Shown piece by piece: positions 7,724-17,685 of a DNA stretch of 64,000 bases. The notes beneath the pieces were generated by a model. That model had not been told where the DNA came from and made no database searches. It saw nothing but the letters and a program-made list of their open reading frames with translations. How positions within the stretch are numbered: the first letter of the stretch is position 1; each line of letters begins with the position of its first letter. The DNA is from Flagellimonas nanhaiensis (GTDB lineage: Bacteria > Bacteroidota > Bacteroidia > Flavobacteriales > Flavobacteriaceae). The translations under genes were made by a program, and so were the position numbers. The stretch is taken from positions 124,001 through 188,000 of the forward strand of contig NZ_QTJX01000002.1 in assembly GCF_003382275.1 (NCBI RefSeq). The letters are read 5' to 3'.

Positions 7724-9103
7724 TTAGTTCGGAAGTCCTTGCCCCTTTGTTGAGTCCTCTTCTCCCATGTAATCCTGTACTGTTCTGAAACCGATATAGC
7801 TTCTTGCAGAATCCTGGTATTCATAGTCACGCGTACTTACCTGTAGGAAGTATGCTACGTCTTTCCAAGATCCTCCGCGGATCACTTTTCTTTTGTTCTG
7901 TCCAGATCCCACATTTGGGTTCATTGTGGACAGATATTCATAAGCTCCTTGATCAAAACTGGAGCTTGTCCATTCTGATACATTACCTGCCATGTTATAC
8001 AGGTTATAATCGTTTGGCTCAAAGGATTTTGCCTCAACAGTGTACAGTGCAGCATCTGCGGCATAATCTCCCCTTTGCGGTTTAAAGTTTGCCATAAAAC
8101 AACCTGTATCACTGATCACATAAGGACCACCCCATGGGTATGTACCTCCTTCAATTCCACCTCTTGCTGCATATTCCCATTCAGCTTCTGTGGGTAACCT
8201 GAATTGGTTCACAAATTGTCTTCCACGACTTTTTTGATCGTCGTTCTTAAATTTGGTCCTCCAGTTACAGAATGCCTTGGCCTGCATCCAGTTTACCCCT
8301 ACAACAGGATATTCACTGTACGCATCATGCCAGAAATAGTCATTGTGCATGGGTTCGTTATAAGAGTATTCAAAATCCCGAATCCATACTGTGGTATCTG
8401 GATATATCTCCAACTCTTCATGCTTTATGAAGTCTTTTCTGCTTCCGGTCCTTGCCCTTGCCGCAGATTCGATGTCCATCCAACTATACTTGTACTTTAA
8501 TTGGGTAACATCAACGGAACGTAATCCATTATAGCTTTCTTCTTCAGGAAGATAAATGGAGTCCATTACTTCTGCATAGTATTCATCCGGATATTCGGAT
8601 GTATCCCAAACAAGGTCTGCATCTTTGTTCAATGCTCTTCCTTCATATCCAGTCTCTCCCAAGCCGGCGTAGTTGTCGAGCATATATTTTTCGTAAACAG
8701 ATATCTTAGTGGTATCGGTATCTTTAAAGGCATATTCCCCTATACCTTCATCTTCTGGACCAAGGCCCAGTTCGTCGGCCAAAATGGCCAGTTTTGTTCT
8801 GGCAATGGAATCCTTTACCCATTCCACAAACTGTCGATACTCGCTATTAGTGATTTCCGTATCGTCCATATAAAAGGAACGCACGGTAACCGTTCTTGTG
8901 GGAGCGTTAGATACTTTTGCCTGATCTTCCTCAGCTTTACCCATTACAAATGAGCCTCGGGGAATCAGTTCCATTCCATAGGGTTTTTCTGGATGCCACT
9001 TTTTTCCAGGGGCCCCGACCAGTTCACCTTTTGATCTTGATTTTGACCCACAACTCGTGAGTAAAAAAACAAGTGCTATAGATGAAAAGAATAGCTTTCT
9101 CAT
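7724..9103 (-). CDS. gldK: gliding motility lipoprotein GldK (formylglycine-generating-enzyme fold)
   Basis: The 459-residue lipoprotein has its lipobox cysteine at C18. The rest has the sulfatase-modifying-factor (FGE-sulfatase) fold, recognisable from MELIPRGSFVMG, RLPTEAEWEYAARGG, NMAGNVSEWTSS and KVIRGGSWKD. In GldK/PorK this fold is structural: the protein forms periplasmic rings with GldN at the outer membrane. It is the first gld gene of the operon. A 121-bp AT-rich gap separates it from the arginase-fold gene upstream; I see no perfect flavobacterial -7 box there, so it may be read from topA or from a weaker promoter. Confidence 0.95.
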   Translation of the reverse strand: MRKLFFSSIALVFLLTSCGSKSRSKGELVGAPGKKWHPEKPYGMELIPRGSFVMGKAEEDQAKVSNAPTRTVTVRSFYMDDTEITNSEYRQFVEWVKDSIARTKLAILADELGLGPEDEGIGEYAFKDTDTTKISVYEKYMLDNYAGLGETGYEGRALNKDADLVWDTSEYPDEYYAEVMDSIYLPEEESYNGLRSVDVTQLKYKYSWMDIESAARARTGSRKDFIKHEELEIYPDTTVWIRDFEYSYNEPMHNDYFWHDAYSEYPVVGVNWMQAKAFCNWRTKFKNDDQKSRGRQFVNQFRLPTEAEWEYAARGGIEGGTYPWGGPYVISDTGCFMANFKPQRGDYAADAALYTVEAKSFEPNDYNLYNMAGNVSEWTSSSFDQGAYEYLSTMNPNVGSGQNKRKVIRGGSWKDVAYFLQVSTRDYEYQDSARSYIGFRTVQDYMGEEDSTKGQGLPN

Positions 9104-9224
9104 ACTTTAGGTTAAATTTTCGATTTAAGATTATAAACTGTACAACACAAATTCATTACTCTCAAAACTGCTTTTTGAATAATTTATTGTGCAAATACAG
9201 TTAATGCCCAAAATTTTAATTTGT

Positions 9225-10382
9225 TCAGTTAAAGCCTTTTCTGTAAGCTTTGAACCACCTTTCGGGAATGTTTTGGTTGCAAGCATCCAAATAGTCCCCT
9301 TCGGTGCAAGGTAATAACGCGGGTGAATTTGTTTTAGTATGTTCAGGTAAAATTGATGGTACTTCTACCCACCAACGTTCCGTTACATGGCTTTTGTAAA
9401 ATACCAGTTCCTCGGTATCCGTTGGAACCGTGAACTTGGTAAAATCCTCACTCTTGGAACTGGGGTGTTCCTTAATCCTAAAACTTAATCCTTCTATGAA
9501 GTACCAAATAATCTGTGCAATCATTTGAAAGGCCTGGGGCGAATTTTCCCCTTCATAAATTCCGAACAGAGAAACTTTGTCGCTTATTCCAGCGTAGCGT
9601 GCTATTGCACAAATTTCCCTTCCTGTGAATCCGTTTGGTGAAAAGTTTTGTGACAATCCCATTTCTCCTGCCCTAATGGCCCTGAGATCTAAACTTACAA
9701 TATGGGAACTCCGCAAAACAGGTTCGGCCAACTCAATGTTCGCGGTGATATCTCCCAATCGATAGGCATCAAAGAAAAGTCGTTCCATAAGATCTACCTC
9801 TTCCTGCGCATTAAAATAACTTTGGTATCCTATGTTTGAGAAGTTAAAAAGGTTGTTGGGTTTATCGGTTATGATCCTACTCATGTATGAGTGTGAAGAA
9901 ATCAGCTCGTCATCTTCGCCAAAATCAAAACGGCTGTCTATGGACACAAGATTTACCATGTCCCTGATTTTATCGAAAGCCCTATAGGTTGGAAATGTAA
10001 TGTCTTGGGTGGCACCTATTATAATAGGTATAATATTTTCTTCAAGTAAGCCTGCTGCAATTTCTTTGACCACAAAGTAGGTGTCCTCTACAGTGTCTCC
10101 TTCCTCCACATCCCCAAGATCAATTATTGAAGAATTCCAATTGCCCATCATAAGCCGGTACAATTGAATTCGGATTTCATCAATATTTAATTTCTCCGGT
10201 TTTTTCTCAAATGCGTTCCTGGATTCCAACACCCCAAAAATGGCCACAGTGACATTGGCAAAAACTGGGAGTCCATCTTTTTTGGTATGCATGTGGATGT
10301 TCTTGCCCAATGCTTGTGGTGGCAACAACTCTGAAAATGCCAGTACTTTGTCTTTGACTGGAACTAAAAAATCAAATGCCAT
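9225..10382 (-). CDS. arginase/formimidoylglutamase-fold protein with degenerate metal site
   Basis: The 385-residue protein has the ureohydrolase (arginase superfamily) fold order, but the manganese-binding motifs are changed. The GGDH motif reads G123-A-T-Q-D127, the DxHxD motif reads D149-S-R-F-D153, and the SxDxD motif reads S230-L-D-L-R234. Thus the ligand histidines and one aspartate are replaced, so catalysis as a formimidoylglutamase or arginase is doubtful. The start is the ATG at 10382, one base after the topA stop codon, which implies translational coupling with topA; the longer open frame upstream is just topA's C-terminus in another frame. It precedes gldK, so a role linked to the gld machinery is possible but unproven. 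Confidence 0.8.
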   Translation of the reverse strand: MAFDFLVPVKDKVLAFSELLPPQALGKNIHMHTKKDGLPVFANVTVAIFGVLESRNAFEKKPEKLNIDEIRIQLYRLMMGNWNSSIIDLGDVEEGDTVEDTYFVVKEIAAGLLEENIIPIIIGATQDITFPTYRAFDKIRDMVNLVSIDSRFDFGEDDELISSHSYMSRIITDKPNNLFNFSNIGYQSYFNAQEEVDLMERLFFDAYRLGDITANIELAEPVLRSSHIVSLDLRAIRAGEMGLSQNFSPNGFTGREICAIARYAGISDKVSLFGIYEGENSPQAFQMIAQIIWYFIEGLSFRIKEHPSSKSEDFTKFTVPTDTEELVFYKSHVTERWWVEVPSILPEHTKTNSPALLPCTEGDYLDACNQNIPERWFKAYRKGFN

Positions 10383-10383
10383 G

Positions 10384-12873
10384 TTATTTTTTAGTTTTTG
10401 CCTTGGCCTTGGTTTTTTTCTTGGGAGCTTTCTTTTCCAAAAGTGCTTGGGCTTCTTCCAATGAGATTTTTGAAGCATCGATATCTTTGGATAGCTCTAC
10501 TTTAATCCTACCCTTTATAATATTGTGTCTTCCCCAACGGGCTTTTTCAATACGAATTTTTTCTTCGGGCCATTCCTGCACCAATTTCTCGGCCTCTTTT
10601 TTCTTTTTGTCCTCAATAAGTTCCCCTATATCAGATTGGGATAGATTATCGAAGTCGTATTTTTTGTTCACATTGATGAACATTCCATCCCATTTAATGA
10701 ACGGTCCAAACCTTCCTTTTCCCTTGGTCACCTCTTTTCCTTCATAGGTTGCAATCGGGGCATCTGCTTTTTGTTTCTCCTTGATCAAGACTATGGCCCT
10801 GTCCAGATCCACATCAAAAGCACTTTCACCTTGGGCCAGTGAAATGAATTTTTTTCCAAACCTTACGTAAGGACCATATCTACCAACGTTGGCCTCAATC
10901 TCTTCTCCTTCATAAACTCCAAGCTTTCTAGGTAGCTCAAAAAGGTCCATCGCTTCTTCAAACGTAATTGTATTAATGGATTGGTCTGGCAAAAGACTTG
11001 CAAAAAGAGGTTTTTCCTCTTCGTCCACTGTACCTATTTGCACCATTGGACCAAAACGTCCCAATCTGGCCGCAACCTGTCTACCGGATTTTGGATCTAC
11101 TCCCAAGACACGTTCGCCACTAGCTCGTTCAGCGTTTTCTTCAACCTCAAGAACATTGGGATGGAAATCTTGGTAGAAGTCTTTCATCATCTGTTTCCAA
11201 TCTTCTTCCCCAGCAGCAATTTCATCGAAGTCTTCCTCGACCTTGGCTGTAAAATTGTAATCCAGAATCTTGGTGAAATGGTTCACCAAAAAATCATTGA
11301 CAATCATTCCAATATCGGTCGGAACCAACTTTCCTTTATCCGACCCCACCATTTCGGAGAGTTTCTTTTCCTGAATTTGGCCATTTTCCAAAATCAGCTG
11401 GACGTATTTACGCTCCGTTCCTTCAACACTGCCTTTTTCTACATAACCCCTGTTTTGGATAGTTGAAATAGTTGGCGCGTAAGTAGAAGGTCTTCCGATT
11501 CCCAGTTCTTCCAATTTTTTTACAAGCGAAGCTTCTGTATAGCGATAAGGAGGTCGTGTAAAACGTTCCGTAGCCGTGATGTAGTTATTGTGCAATGCTT
11601 CCCCAATTTGCATGGCTGGAAGCATTCCTTCCTGTTCTTCGGCTCCATCCTCTTCATCGGTTCCTTCCAGATATACCTTTAGGAATCCATCAAACTTGAC
11701 CACCTCGCCATTTGCAGCGAATTCCTCTTGATGCGTGGAAGCCTTAATCTTTACATTGGTCCGCTCCAACTCCGCATCACTCATTTGAGAGGCCAATGTC
11801 CGCTTCCAGATAAGTTCATAGAGTTTGGACTGGTCTCTTTCCAAAGATGGAGATTGCAATTTCATATCTGTAGGCCTGATAGCCTCATGCGCTTCTTGAG
11901 CCCCTTTAGCTTTGCCTGTATAGTTCCTAACCTTACTATAAGACTCGCCATAGTTTTGTACAATGGCATCTTTGGCAGCATTTAATGCTTCATTGGAAAG
12001 GTTTACACTATCCGTTCTCATGTAAGTAATCAATCCAGCCTCATATAACCGTTGGGCCACTTGCATTGTTCTACTCACAGAAAAATATAGTTTCCTTGAA
12101 GCCTCCTGTTGTAAAGTTGATGTTGTAAAGGGAGGTGCCGGTGATTTTTTTGCTGGTTTTTTATCCAGGCTTGCAACAGAGAAGTCTGCTCCAATGTTTT
12201 GTTTTATGAATACCTCCGCGCTTTCTTTGGTTGAAAAGGTTTTGTTCAGCTTTGCAGAAAAAGTATTCCCGTTTGCAGTTTTGAACTCTGCCTTTATCCT
12301 GAAGGAAGCTTGGGGATCAAACCCTTCGATTTCCCTTTCCCTCTCAACAATCAATCTGACCGCAACGGACTGAACCCTTCCTGCCGAAAGTCCAGGTTTT
12401 ATTTTTTTCCAAAGTACAGGGGAGAGTTCATAACCCACTAACCTGTCCAAAACTCTTCTTGCCTGTTGGGCGTTCACCAAATCATAGTTGATCTCCCTAG
12501 GATTCTCAATTGCCTTTTGTATGGCCGATTTTGTAATGGAGTTAAAAACAATACGCTTAGTCTTGCTTTTATCAAGTTTCAGCTCTTCGGCCAAATGCCA
12601 TGAAATGGCCTCCCCTTCTCGGTCCTCATCACTGGCCAACCAAATGGTATCAGCTTTTTGGGCCAGCTCTTTCAGCTTTTTGACCAAAGCCTTTTTTTCC
12701 TTATCGACTGTATATTTTGGCTTAAAATTATTGTCCACATCCACACCAAGTTCTTTGGATGGAAGGTCAACAATATGTCCAAAACTGGACTCAACCTGAT
12801 ATTCATTTCCTAAAAATCGTTCGATGGTCTTTGCCTTTGCCGGGGACTCAACAATAACTAAATTCTTTGGCAT
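10384..12873 (-). CDS. topA: type IA DNA topoisomerase I
   Basis: The 829-residue enzyme relaxes negative supercoils through a 5'-phosphotyrosine intermediate. The TOPRIM domain is at the N-terminus (VIVESPAKAKTIE and DEDREGEA), and the catalytic tyrosine is Y284 in TYMRTDS. The C-terminus carries topoisomerase C-terminal repeats (LGRFGPMVQIG, VGRYGPYVRFG, KGRFGPFIKWDG) without zinc cysteines and ends in a lysine-rich tail, as in other Bacteroidota TopA proteins. The start at 12873 gives MPKNLVIVESPAK; the 40 residues upstream in the open frame are not family-like. It is the first gene of a run into the arginase-fold gene and gldKLMN. Confidence 0.97.
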   Translation of the reverse strand: MPKNLVIVESPAKAKTIERFLGNEYQVESSFGHIVDLPSKELGVDVDNNFKPKYTVDKEKKALVKKLKELAQKADTIWLASDEDREGEAISWHLAEELKLDKSKTKRIVFNSITKSAIQKAIENPREINYDLVNAQQARRVLDRLVGYELSPVLWKKIKPGLSAGRVQSVAVRLIVEREREIEGFDPQASFRIKAEFKTANGNTFSAKLNKTFSTKESAEVFIKQNIGADFSVASLDKKPAKKSPAPPFTTSTLQQEASRKLYFSVSRTMQVAQRLYEAGLITYMRTDSVNLSNEALNAAKDAIVQNYGESYSKVRNYTGKAKGAQEAHEAIRPTDMKLQSPSLERDQSKLYELIWKRTLASQMSDAELERTNVKIKASTHQEEFAANGEVVKFDGFLKVYLEGTDEEDGAEEQEGMLPAMQIGEALHNNYITATERFTRPPYRYTEASLVKKLEELGIGRPSTYAPTISTIQNRGYVEKGSVEGTERKYVQLILENGQIQEKKLSEMVGSDKGKLVPTDIGMIVNDFLVNHFTKILDYNFTAKVEEDFDEIAAGEEDWKQMMKDFYQDFHPNVLEVEENAERASGERVLGVDPKSGRQVAARLGRFGPMVQIGTVDEEEKPLFASLLPDQSINTITFEEAMDLFELPRKLGVYEGEEIEANVGRYGPYVRFGKKFISLAQGESAFDVDLDRAIVLIKEKQKADAPIATYEGKEVTKGKGRFGPFIKWDGMFINVNKKYDFDNLSQSDIGELIEDKKKKEAEKLVQEWPEEKIRIEKARWGRHNIIKGRIKVELSKDIDASKISLEEAQALLEKKAPKKKTKAKAKTKK

Positions 12874-12892
12874 GCACTGGGTTTTGAGGTAA

Positions 12893-12900
12893 CAAAAGTA
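12893..12900 (-). promoter_or_regulatory. candidate -7 promoter element of topA
   Basis: TACTTTTG on the minus strand matches the Bacteroidota -7 consensus TAnnTTTG and lies 20 bases before the topA start codon. No well-spaced TTG -33 element was found, so support is partial. Confidence 0.45.
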
Positions 12901-13064
12901 TATCAATTTTTCGATTTGAAGCGATCTCTTGATTGCAAGCAAAGAAATATTAAGGTTAAGATTCTCTTCAAATCCAGGATGAAATATTCCCAAAAAAACA
13001 ATTTCAATCCATTAGCCAACAATATTTTATAGCTACTTTTAAAGACTATTTTTAACCTAACAAC

Positions 13065-16000
13065 ATGAAAAAAATTACACTTCTTCTACTTGCTCTTTCC
13101 ATGATTTGTGTTACCGTTGAATCCAGCGCCCAACGGAAAAAAAACAAAAAGGAAACAACTGAAACGTTTCAAGAAAAATTATACAACGGAATGGAATGGC
13201 GTCTTGTTGGCCCTTTTAGGGGAGGAAGAGCAGGCACAGCCACTGGAGTGTTGCACGACCCCAACCTTTATTACATGGGTACCGCTGGTGGCGGGGTATG
13301 GAAAACCACCGATGCCGGCAATAGCTGGAGTTGCATTTCTGACGGTTATTTTGGAGGATCCATTGGTGCTATCGCAGTTTCGGAATCTGACCCAAATGTT
13401 ATATATATTGGAGAGGGAGAGCAGACCCTTCGCGGAAATGTATCCTCAGGAAACGGTCTCTGGAAAAGTACCGACGCTGGTGAAACCTGGAAATTTATAG
13501 GTCTTGAAGGATCCGAGCATATTGCGAGAATACGAATTCATCCCACCAATCCAGATTTAGTCTATGTAGCTGCTATTGGAAACTTGTGGATTCCCAATGA
13601 AACACGTGGTGTCTATCGATCAAAAAATGGTGGTGAGACCTGGGAAAAGATTCTGTACGAAAGCGACAAAGCTGGTGCAGGAGATTTAATTCTAGACCCA
13701 AACAATCCGAGAATCTTATACGCATCTACCTGGCAAATGAAACGGAATGGTTATCGGATGGACAGTGGCGGACCGGATAGCAAGATGTACAAAAGTACTG
13801 ATGGGGGCGACACCTGGACGGACATTTCCAGCTATGCTGGATTACCGGATGGACCGTGGGGAATTGTGGGCATCGCGGTTTCCCCATTAGATTCAGAAAG
13901 GGTTTGGGCCTTGATAGAAGCTGAGGACGGAGGCCTTTTTAGATCTGATGACGCTGGAAAAACCTGGAAGAAAATCAATGAGAATAGAGCGCTAAGACAA
14001 AGGGCGTGGTACTATACCCGCATTTACGCAGACACTCAAAATGTTGACAAGCTATTTGTAATGAATGTTAGCTATGGGGTTTCTACCGATGGAGGAAAAA
14101 CCTTTACATTGAAAAACGCACCGCATGGTGACCACCACGACTTATGGATCGATCCTAACAACGACCAACGAATGGTTATAGCGGATGATGGAGGTGCTCA
14201 AGTTTCAAATGATGGGGGTGAAAATTGGACAACTTATCACAACCAACCCACCGCACAATTTTATAGGGTTACCACTGATAATTCTTTCCCATATCGAATT
14301 TATGGAGCACAACAGGACAACAGTACGGTACGTATAGCCCATAGAACATCCGGAGCTTCCATTTCTGAGTCTCATTGGGAACCTACCGCAGGGGGAGAAA
14401 GTGCCCATCTGGCAATAGACCCCAATAATAATGATATTGTTTACGGAGGTACATTTAAAGGCTACATGATGCGAAAAGACCATAGCGTGGACCAAACCAG
14501 ATCTGTGAATATTTGGCCAGACAACCCGGCCGGTTCCGGAGCGGAAGTAATGAAATACCGTTTCAACTGGAACTTCCCTGTGAAATTCAGTATCCATGAC
14601 TCCAAAAAGCTTTATGCCGGTTCCAACTTTTTGCACGTTACCACAAATGAAGGTCAAACCTGGAAGACCATTTCACCAGACCTCACACGGGGACTCCCTG
14701 AGACCATAAAATCATCTGGAGGTCTTATTACGCAGGACAATACGGGTGCCGAGTTTTATTCCAACCTGTTTGTAATCAACGAATCTCCTTTGGAAGAGGG
14801 AGTCATTTGGGTGGGCAGTGACGATGGACTGATCCATGTTTCCCGGGACAATGGCAATACCTGGGACAATGTTACCCCGCCTTCCAACATGAGTCCAAAA
14901 CTGAATATGATCAATTGCATAGATCCAAGCCCTTTTGATAAAGGCACTGTTTACGTAGCTGCAACATCGTATAAGTTTGGGGACTACACTCCATATCTCT
15001 ATAAAACCAGCGATTATGGACAATCGTGGAAGGTGATAACCAAGGGAATCAAAAGTAACCATTATACGAGGGCCATACGTGCTGATAAAACGAGAAAGGG
15101 ACTGCTATATGCCGGTACAGAATGGGGCATGTATGTTTCTTTTGATGATGGGGCAAGCTGGTCTCCATTCCAGCTCAACCTCCCCATTACCTCAATTCGT
15201 GATCTTCACGTACGCGACAATGACCTCATTGCCGCCACTCATGGACGTAGCTTTTGGATGATTGATGACCTTACCCCCTTGCATCAACTTTCTGATGAAA
15301 TGGCCAGCAATGATTTCCATCTCTATAAACCAGACAACGCCTATCGCATGCAACAATCTGGCGGATGGTCAAAGCCCAACCCAAAACTTGTGGGTCAGAA
15401 TCATCCTGATGGCGCAATCATCAATTTTTATGTGAAAGATGTCAAAGAAACTGATTCGATAAGTATTGAAATTCTTGAATCTGACGGAACACTGATCCAA
15501 AAGTTTTCGAACAATGCAAAGGAGAACAAACTGGACCCGGGCGCTCCAAAACCGTTAGAGGTTGCCTCCGGAGGAAATCGTTTAATATGGAATATGCGAT
15601 ATCCTGGTTTTAAAGCTTTTAAGGGCATGGTGCTGTACTCGTCACCTAATGTTGGACCTAAAGCTGTACCTGGGGAATATCGTGTTAGAATGCGTTACAA
15701 CGGGGTTGCCTCTGAGCAAGTATTTACCATTGTTAAAGATCCAAGGATGCCCAATACAAACGAAGACTATCAAAAGCAGTTTGACTTTTTGATCAAGGTT
15801 CGTAACCAAGTGAGCAGGGCAAATACGGCAATCTCAGACATAAGATCTGTTGAAAAGGACTTAAAATATCTCAAGGAAAAGACTTCGGACAATGAAACCA
15901 TTCAAAATCTTATCTCCGAATTTCAGACCAAATTGGACGTTGTGGAAAACAATATCCATATGACTAAAAATCAAAGCCGACAAGATCCTTTAAATTATGG

Positions 16001-16211
16001 AATACGAATCAATAACAGGCTAGCTTTTTTAATGGCAGATTCCCAACGCGGAGATTACCCTCCTACGGACCAATCGCTCGAGTTTTTTGAAGAAGTGACC
16101 AAAGAACTGGATGCCGAGATAAATGCGCTCAACAGTTTGTTACAGGGCTATGTTTCCAAAATCAATGGTCAGGTTTCGGAGAGTAACATCAAAATTATTT
16201 CTACTGAATAA
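13065..16211 (+). CDS. secreted sortilin/VPS10-like BNR-repeat beta-propeller protein
   Basis: The 1048-residue protein starts with a Sec signal peptide (cleavage near SSAQ, residue 22). Most of it is a beta-propeller with many Asp-box/BNR motifs of the S-x-D-x-G-x-T-W type (KTTDAGNSW, KSTDAGETW, RSKNGGETW, RSDDAGKTW, KTSDYGQSW), as in VPS10/sortilin-type proteins annotated as glycosyl hydrolases in Bacteroidota. The last roughly 300 residues contain an Ig-like segment and a helical, charged tail. No glycosidase catalytic pair can be assigned, so enzymatic activity is unproven. No Por secretion tail is evident. The gene stands alone and converges on the LVIVD lipoprotein gene with a shared terminator. 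Confidence 0.82.
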   Translation: MKKITLLLLALSMICVTVESSAQRKKNKKETTETFQEKLYNGMEWRLVGPFRGGRAGTATGVLHDPNLYYMGTAGGGVWKTTDAGNSWSCISDGYFGGSIGAIAVSESDPNVIYIGEGEQTLRGNVSSGNGLWKSTDAGETWKFIGLEGSEHIARIRIHPTNPDLVYVAAIGNLWIPNETRGVYRSKNGGETWEKILYESDKAGAGDLILDPNNPRILYASTWQMKRNGYRMDSGGPDSKMYKSTDGGDTWTDISSYAGLPDGPWGIVGIAVSPLDSERVWALIEAEDGGLFRSDDAGKTWKKINENRALRQRAWYYTRIYADTQNVDKLFVMNVSYGVSTDGGKTFTLKNAPHGDHHDLWIDPNNDQRMVIADDGGAQVSNDGGENWTTYHNQPTAQFYRVTTDNSFPYRIYGAQQDNSTVRIAHRTSGASISESHWEPTAGGESAHLAIDPNNNDIVYGGTFKGYMMRKDHSVDQTRSVNIWPDNPAGSGAEVMKYRFNWNFPVKFSIHDSKKLYAGSNFLHVTTNEGQTWKTISPDLTRGLPETIKSSGGLITQDNTGAEFYSNLFVINESPLEEGVIWVGSDDGLIHVSRDNGNTWDNVTPPSNMSPKLNMINCIDPSPFDKGTVYVAATSYKFGDYTPYLYKTSDYGQSWKVITKGIKSNHYTRAIRADKTRKGLLYAGTEWGMYVSFDDGASWSPFQLNLPITSIRDLHVRDNDLIAATHGRSFWMIDDLTPLHQLSDEMASNDFHLYKPDNAYRMQQSGGWSKPNPKLVGQNHPDGAIINFYVKDVKETDSISIEILESDGTLIQKFSNNAKENKLDPGAPKPLEVASGGNRLIWNMRYPGFKAFKGMVLYSSPNVGPKAVPGEYRVRMRYNGVASEQVFTIVKDPRMPNTNEDYQKQFDFLIKVRNQVSRANTAISDIRSVEKDLKYLKEKTSDNETIQNLISEFQTKLDVVENNIHMTKNQSRQDPLNYGIRINNRLAFLMADSQRGDYPPTDQSLEFFEEVTKELDAEINALNSLLQGYVSKINGQVSESNIKIISTE

Positions 16212-16230
16212 TTGGTTAAAATAGTTGAAC

Positions 16231-16259
16231 AAAAAAGCCCCTTTAAAGGGGCTTTTTTT
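16231..16259. terminator. bidirectional terminator between convergent genes
   Basis: AAAAAAGCCCC-TTTAAA-GGGGCTTTTTT is a near-perfect palindrome with an A run on one side and a T run on the other, so it works on both strands. The stop codon of the minus-strand gene (16258-16260) overlaps its edge. Confidence 0.95.
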
Positions 16260-17544
16260 AGTTAAGACCAATCTGGCTTAAAAGTTTTATTTCATTTTCT
16301 AAATACTCATATTGATAGAGCACGCCATCTCCAACCATGATCAAATGATTTTCCATTGGGATGACATCATACGTAACAATATCTTCAAAATGGTTTAACT
16401 CAACCAGGTTTTCAACATCTGTCTTGTCAAACACTTTTAGACCTGAAGCTCCATCACAAATGAATAGCTTTTCTTCCTTTATTCCCAATCCGTAGGGTTC
16501 ATCCATAGGATACTCTATGGCAAGTTCCGGATTTTTGATGTCAGATATATCCACAATATACAATCCACTCTCTACAGCACCACACAGGTTGCCTCCCCTA
16601 AGGGTTACGTAGGCATAATCGCCATCGACCACCACAGGGTCACAAGCAGTGCCGTGCTCAAAGTCAGAAACGAATGTAGGTTTTGAAGGTTCGGATATGT
16701 CATAAATGTACATGCCCCGTGTACCACCCAAAAACAATAAATCTCCCTGATTAAAAATAGTTTCTATGCCCCAACTAGTGTAGACCTCATCCAAAACTTC
16801 AGGAGCATCAAGATCAGAAATATCAAAAACATTGATGCTTGACCATTCAACGGCGTACAAATAGTCGCCAACAATCCTAAAGCGAGCCAAAGAGCCTCCT
16901 TGGCCTGTATCTGATGTTGGAGCTGCATTGGTATTGGCAAGAGCTCCATCTTCTAGGTATGCAAAACCATATTTTTCATTGAACTCATTTTCAGTCATTC
17001 TCACCGTTTTGGTCTCCCAACCAACAATGGCTTCTCTATTGGCATCCAAATCACTGTAGTCGTAAGCATCAGCTTGAGGCCATTCAACATCAAAGCCAAC
17101 GGTACACCAGAATTCTTGATAAATGGCGTTTTCCAATCTTTTGACATCTCCAATATTATTGATGTCCGAAATATCCATGATTACCAGATCACCATAGCTG
17201 TCCGCATATAGCTTATCGTTTTTAATGGAAATATCATTGTTCCCTTCAAGCTTTATGAAAGCAATTTTCTCGGGCAAAGCTGGGTTTGAATTGTCCAAAA
17301 CATGCAGCCCCCTGCCAACATCATTTACGAAAATGTAATTCTTATACGCGTAAATTTTTCCAGATTGAACAATGTCCACAGGCTCAATAACATCAATGGC
17401 CTCTTCTTTAAAAGTCAATAGATCGGTCGTTAGCGGGGTAGCAATAAGATACTCGTTGGTTCCCGCAGGCAAATTATCAGAATCATCACAAGCAAGAAAG
17501 CTTAGTGATAAAATTGAAAACATAAATAGGATGCTCTTTTTCAT
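16258..17544 (-). CDS. LVIVD-repeat lipoprotein
   Basis: The 428-residue protein has a lipoprotein signal peptide with cysteine C19, followed by the acidic residues D-D-S-D that favour surface export in Bacteroidota. The body holds repeated LVIVD-type motifs (LHVLDNSNP, LVIMDISDIN, INVFDISDLD, MYIYDISEPS, LYIVDISDIK), which form a propeller of unknown ligand. No enzymatic motif is seen. It is transcribed divergently from miaB, across a 141-bp gap, and ends inside the shared terminator with the sortilin-like gene. Confidence 0.85.
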   Translation of the reverse strand: MKKSILFMFSILSLSFLACDDSDNLPAGTNEYLIATPLTTDLLTFKEEAIDVIEPVDIVQSGKIYAYKNYIFVNDVGRGLHVLDNSNPALPEKIAFIKLEGNNDISIKNDKLYADSYGDLVIMDISDINNIGDVKRLENAIYQEFWCTVGFDVEWPQADAYDYSDLDANREAIVGWETKTVRMTENEFNEKYGFAYLEDGALANTNAAPTSDTGQGGSLARFRIVGDYLYAVEWSSINVFDISDLDAPEVLDEVYTSWGIETIFNQGDLLFLGGTRGMYIYDISEPSKPTFVSDFEHGTACDPVVVDGDYAYVTLRGGNLCGAVESGLYIVDISDIKNPELAIEYPMDEPYGLGIKEEKLFICDGASGLKVFDKTDVENLVELNHFEDIVTYDVIPMENHLIMVGDGVLYQYEYLENEIKLLSQIGLN

Positions 17545-17636
17545 AGGTGTTTAAGTTTTTTGATGCAATTACAGCCTTTAGATAAAAATCGTTAAACAAA
17601 GTTGCGTTTCCTTTTGGTTAAAATTTAACTGCCAAA

Positions 17637-17668
17637 TTGTCACTAAAATGGAATATGCACTATCTTTG
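17637..17668 (+). promoter_or_regulatory. flavobacterial promoter of miaB
   Basis: TTG at 17637-17639, a 21-base spacer, then TATCTTTG at 17661-17668 match the Bacteroidota consensus TTG-N17-23-TAnnTTTG. The miaB ATG lies 17 bases further on. This promoter could serve the run miaB to secG. Confidence 0.75.
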
Positions 17669-17685
17669 CAGCCCATTTATTGTAA

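Noticed and set aside
10383..10478. N-terminal extension of the arginase-fold protein by 32 basic residues
   Set aside because: The extra residues are the topA C-terminus read in another frame; the ATG at 10382 gives a normal N-terminus and a one-base gap to topA.
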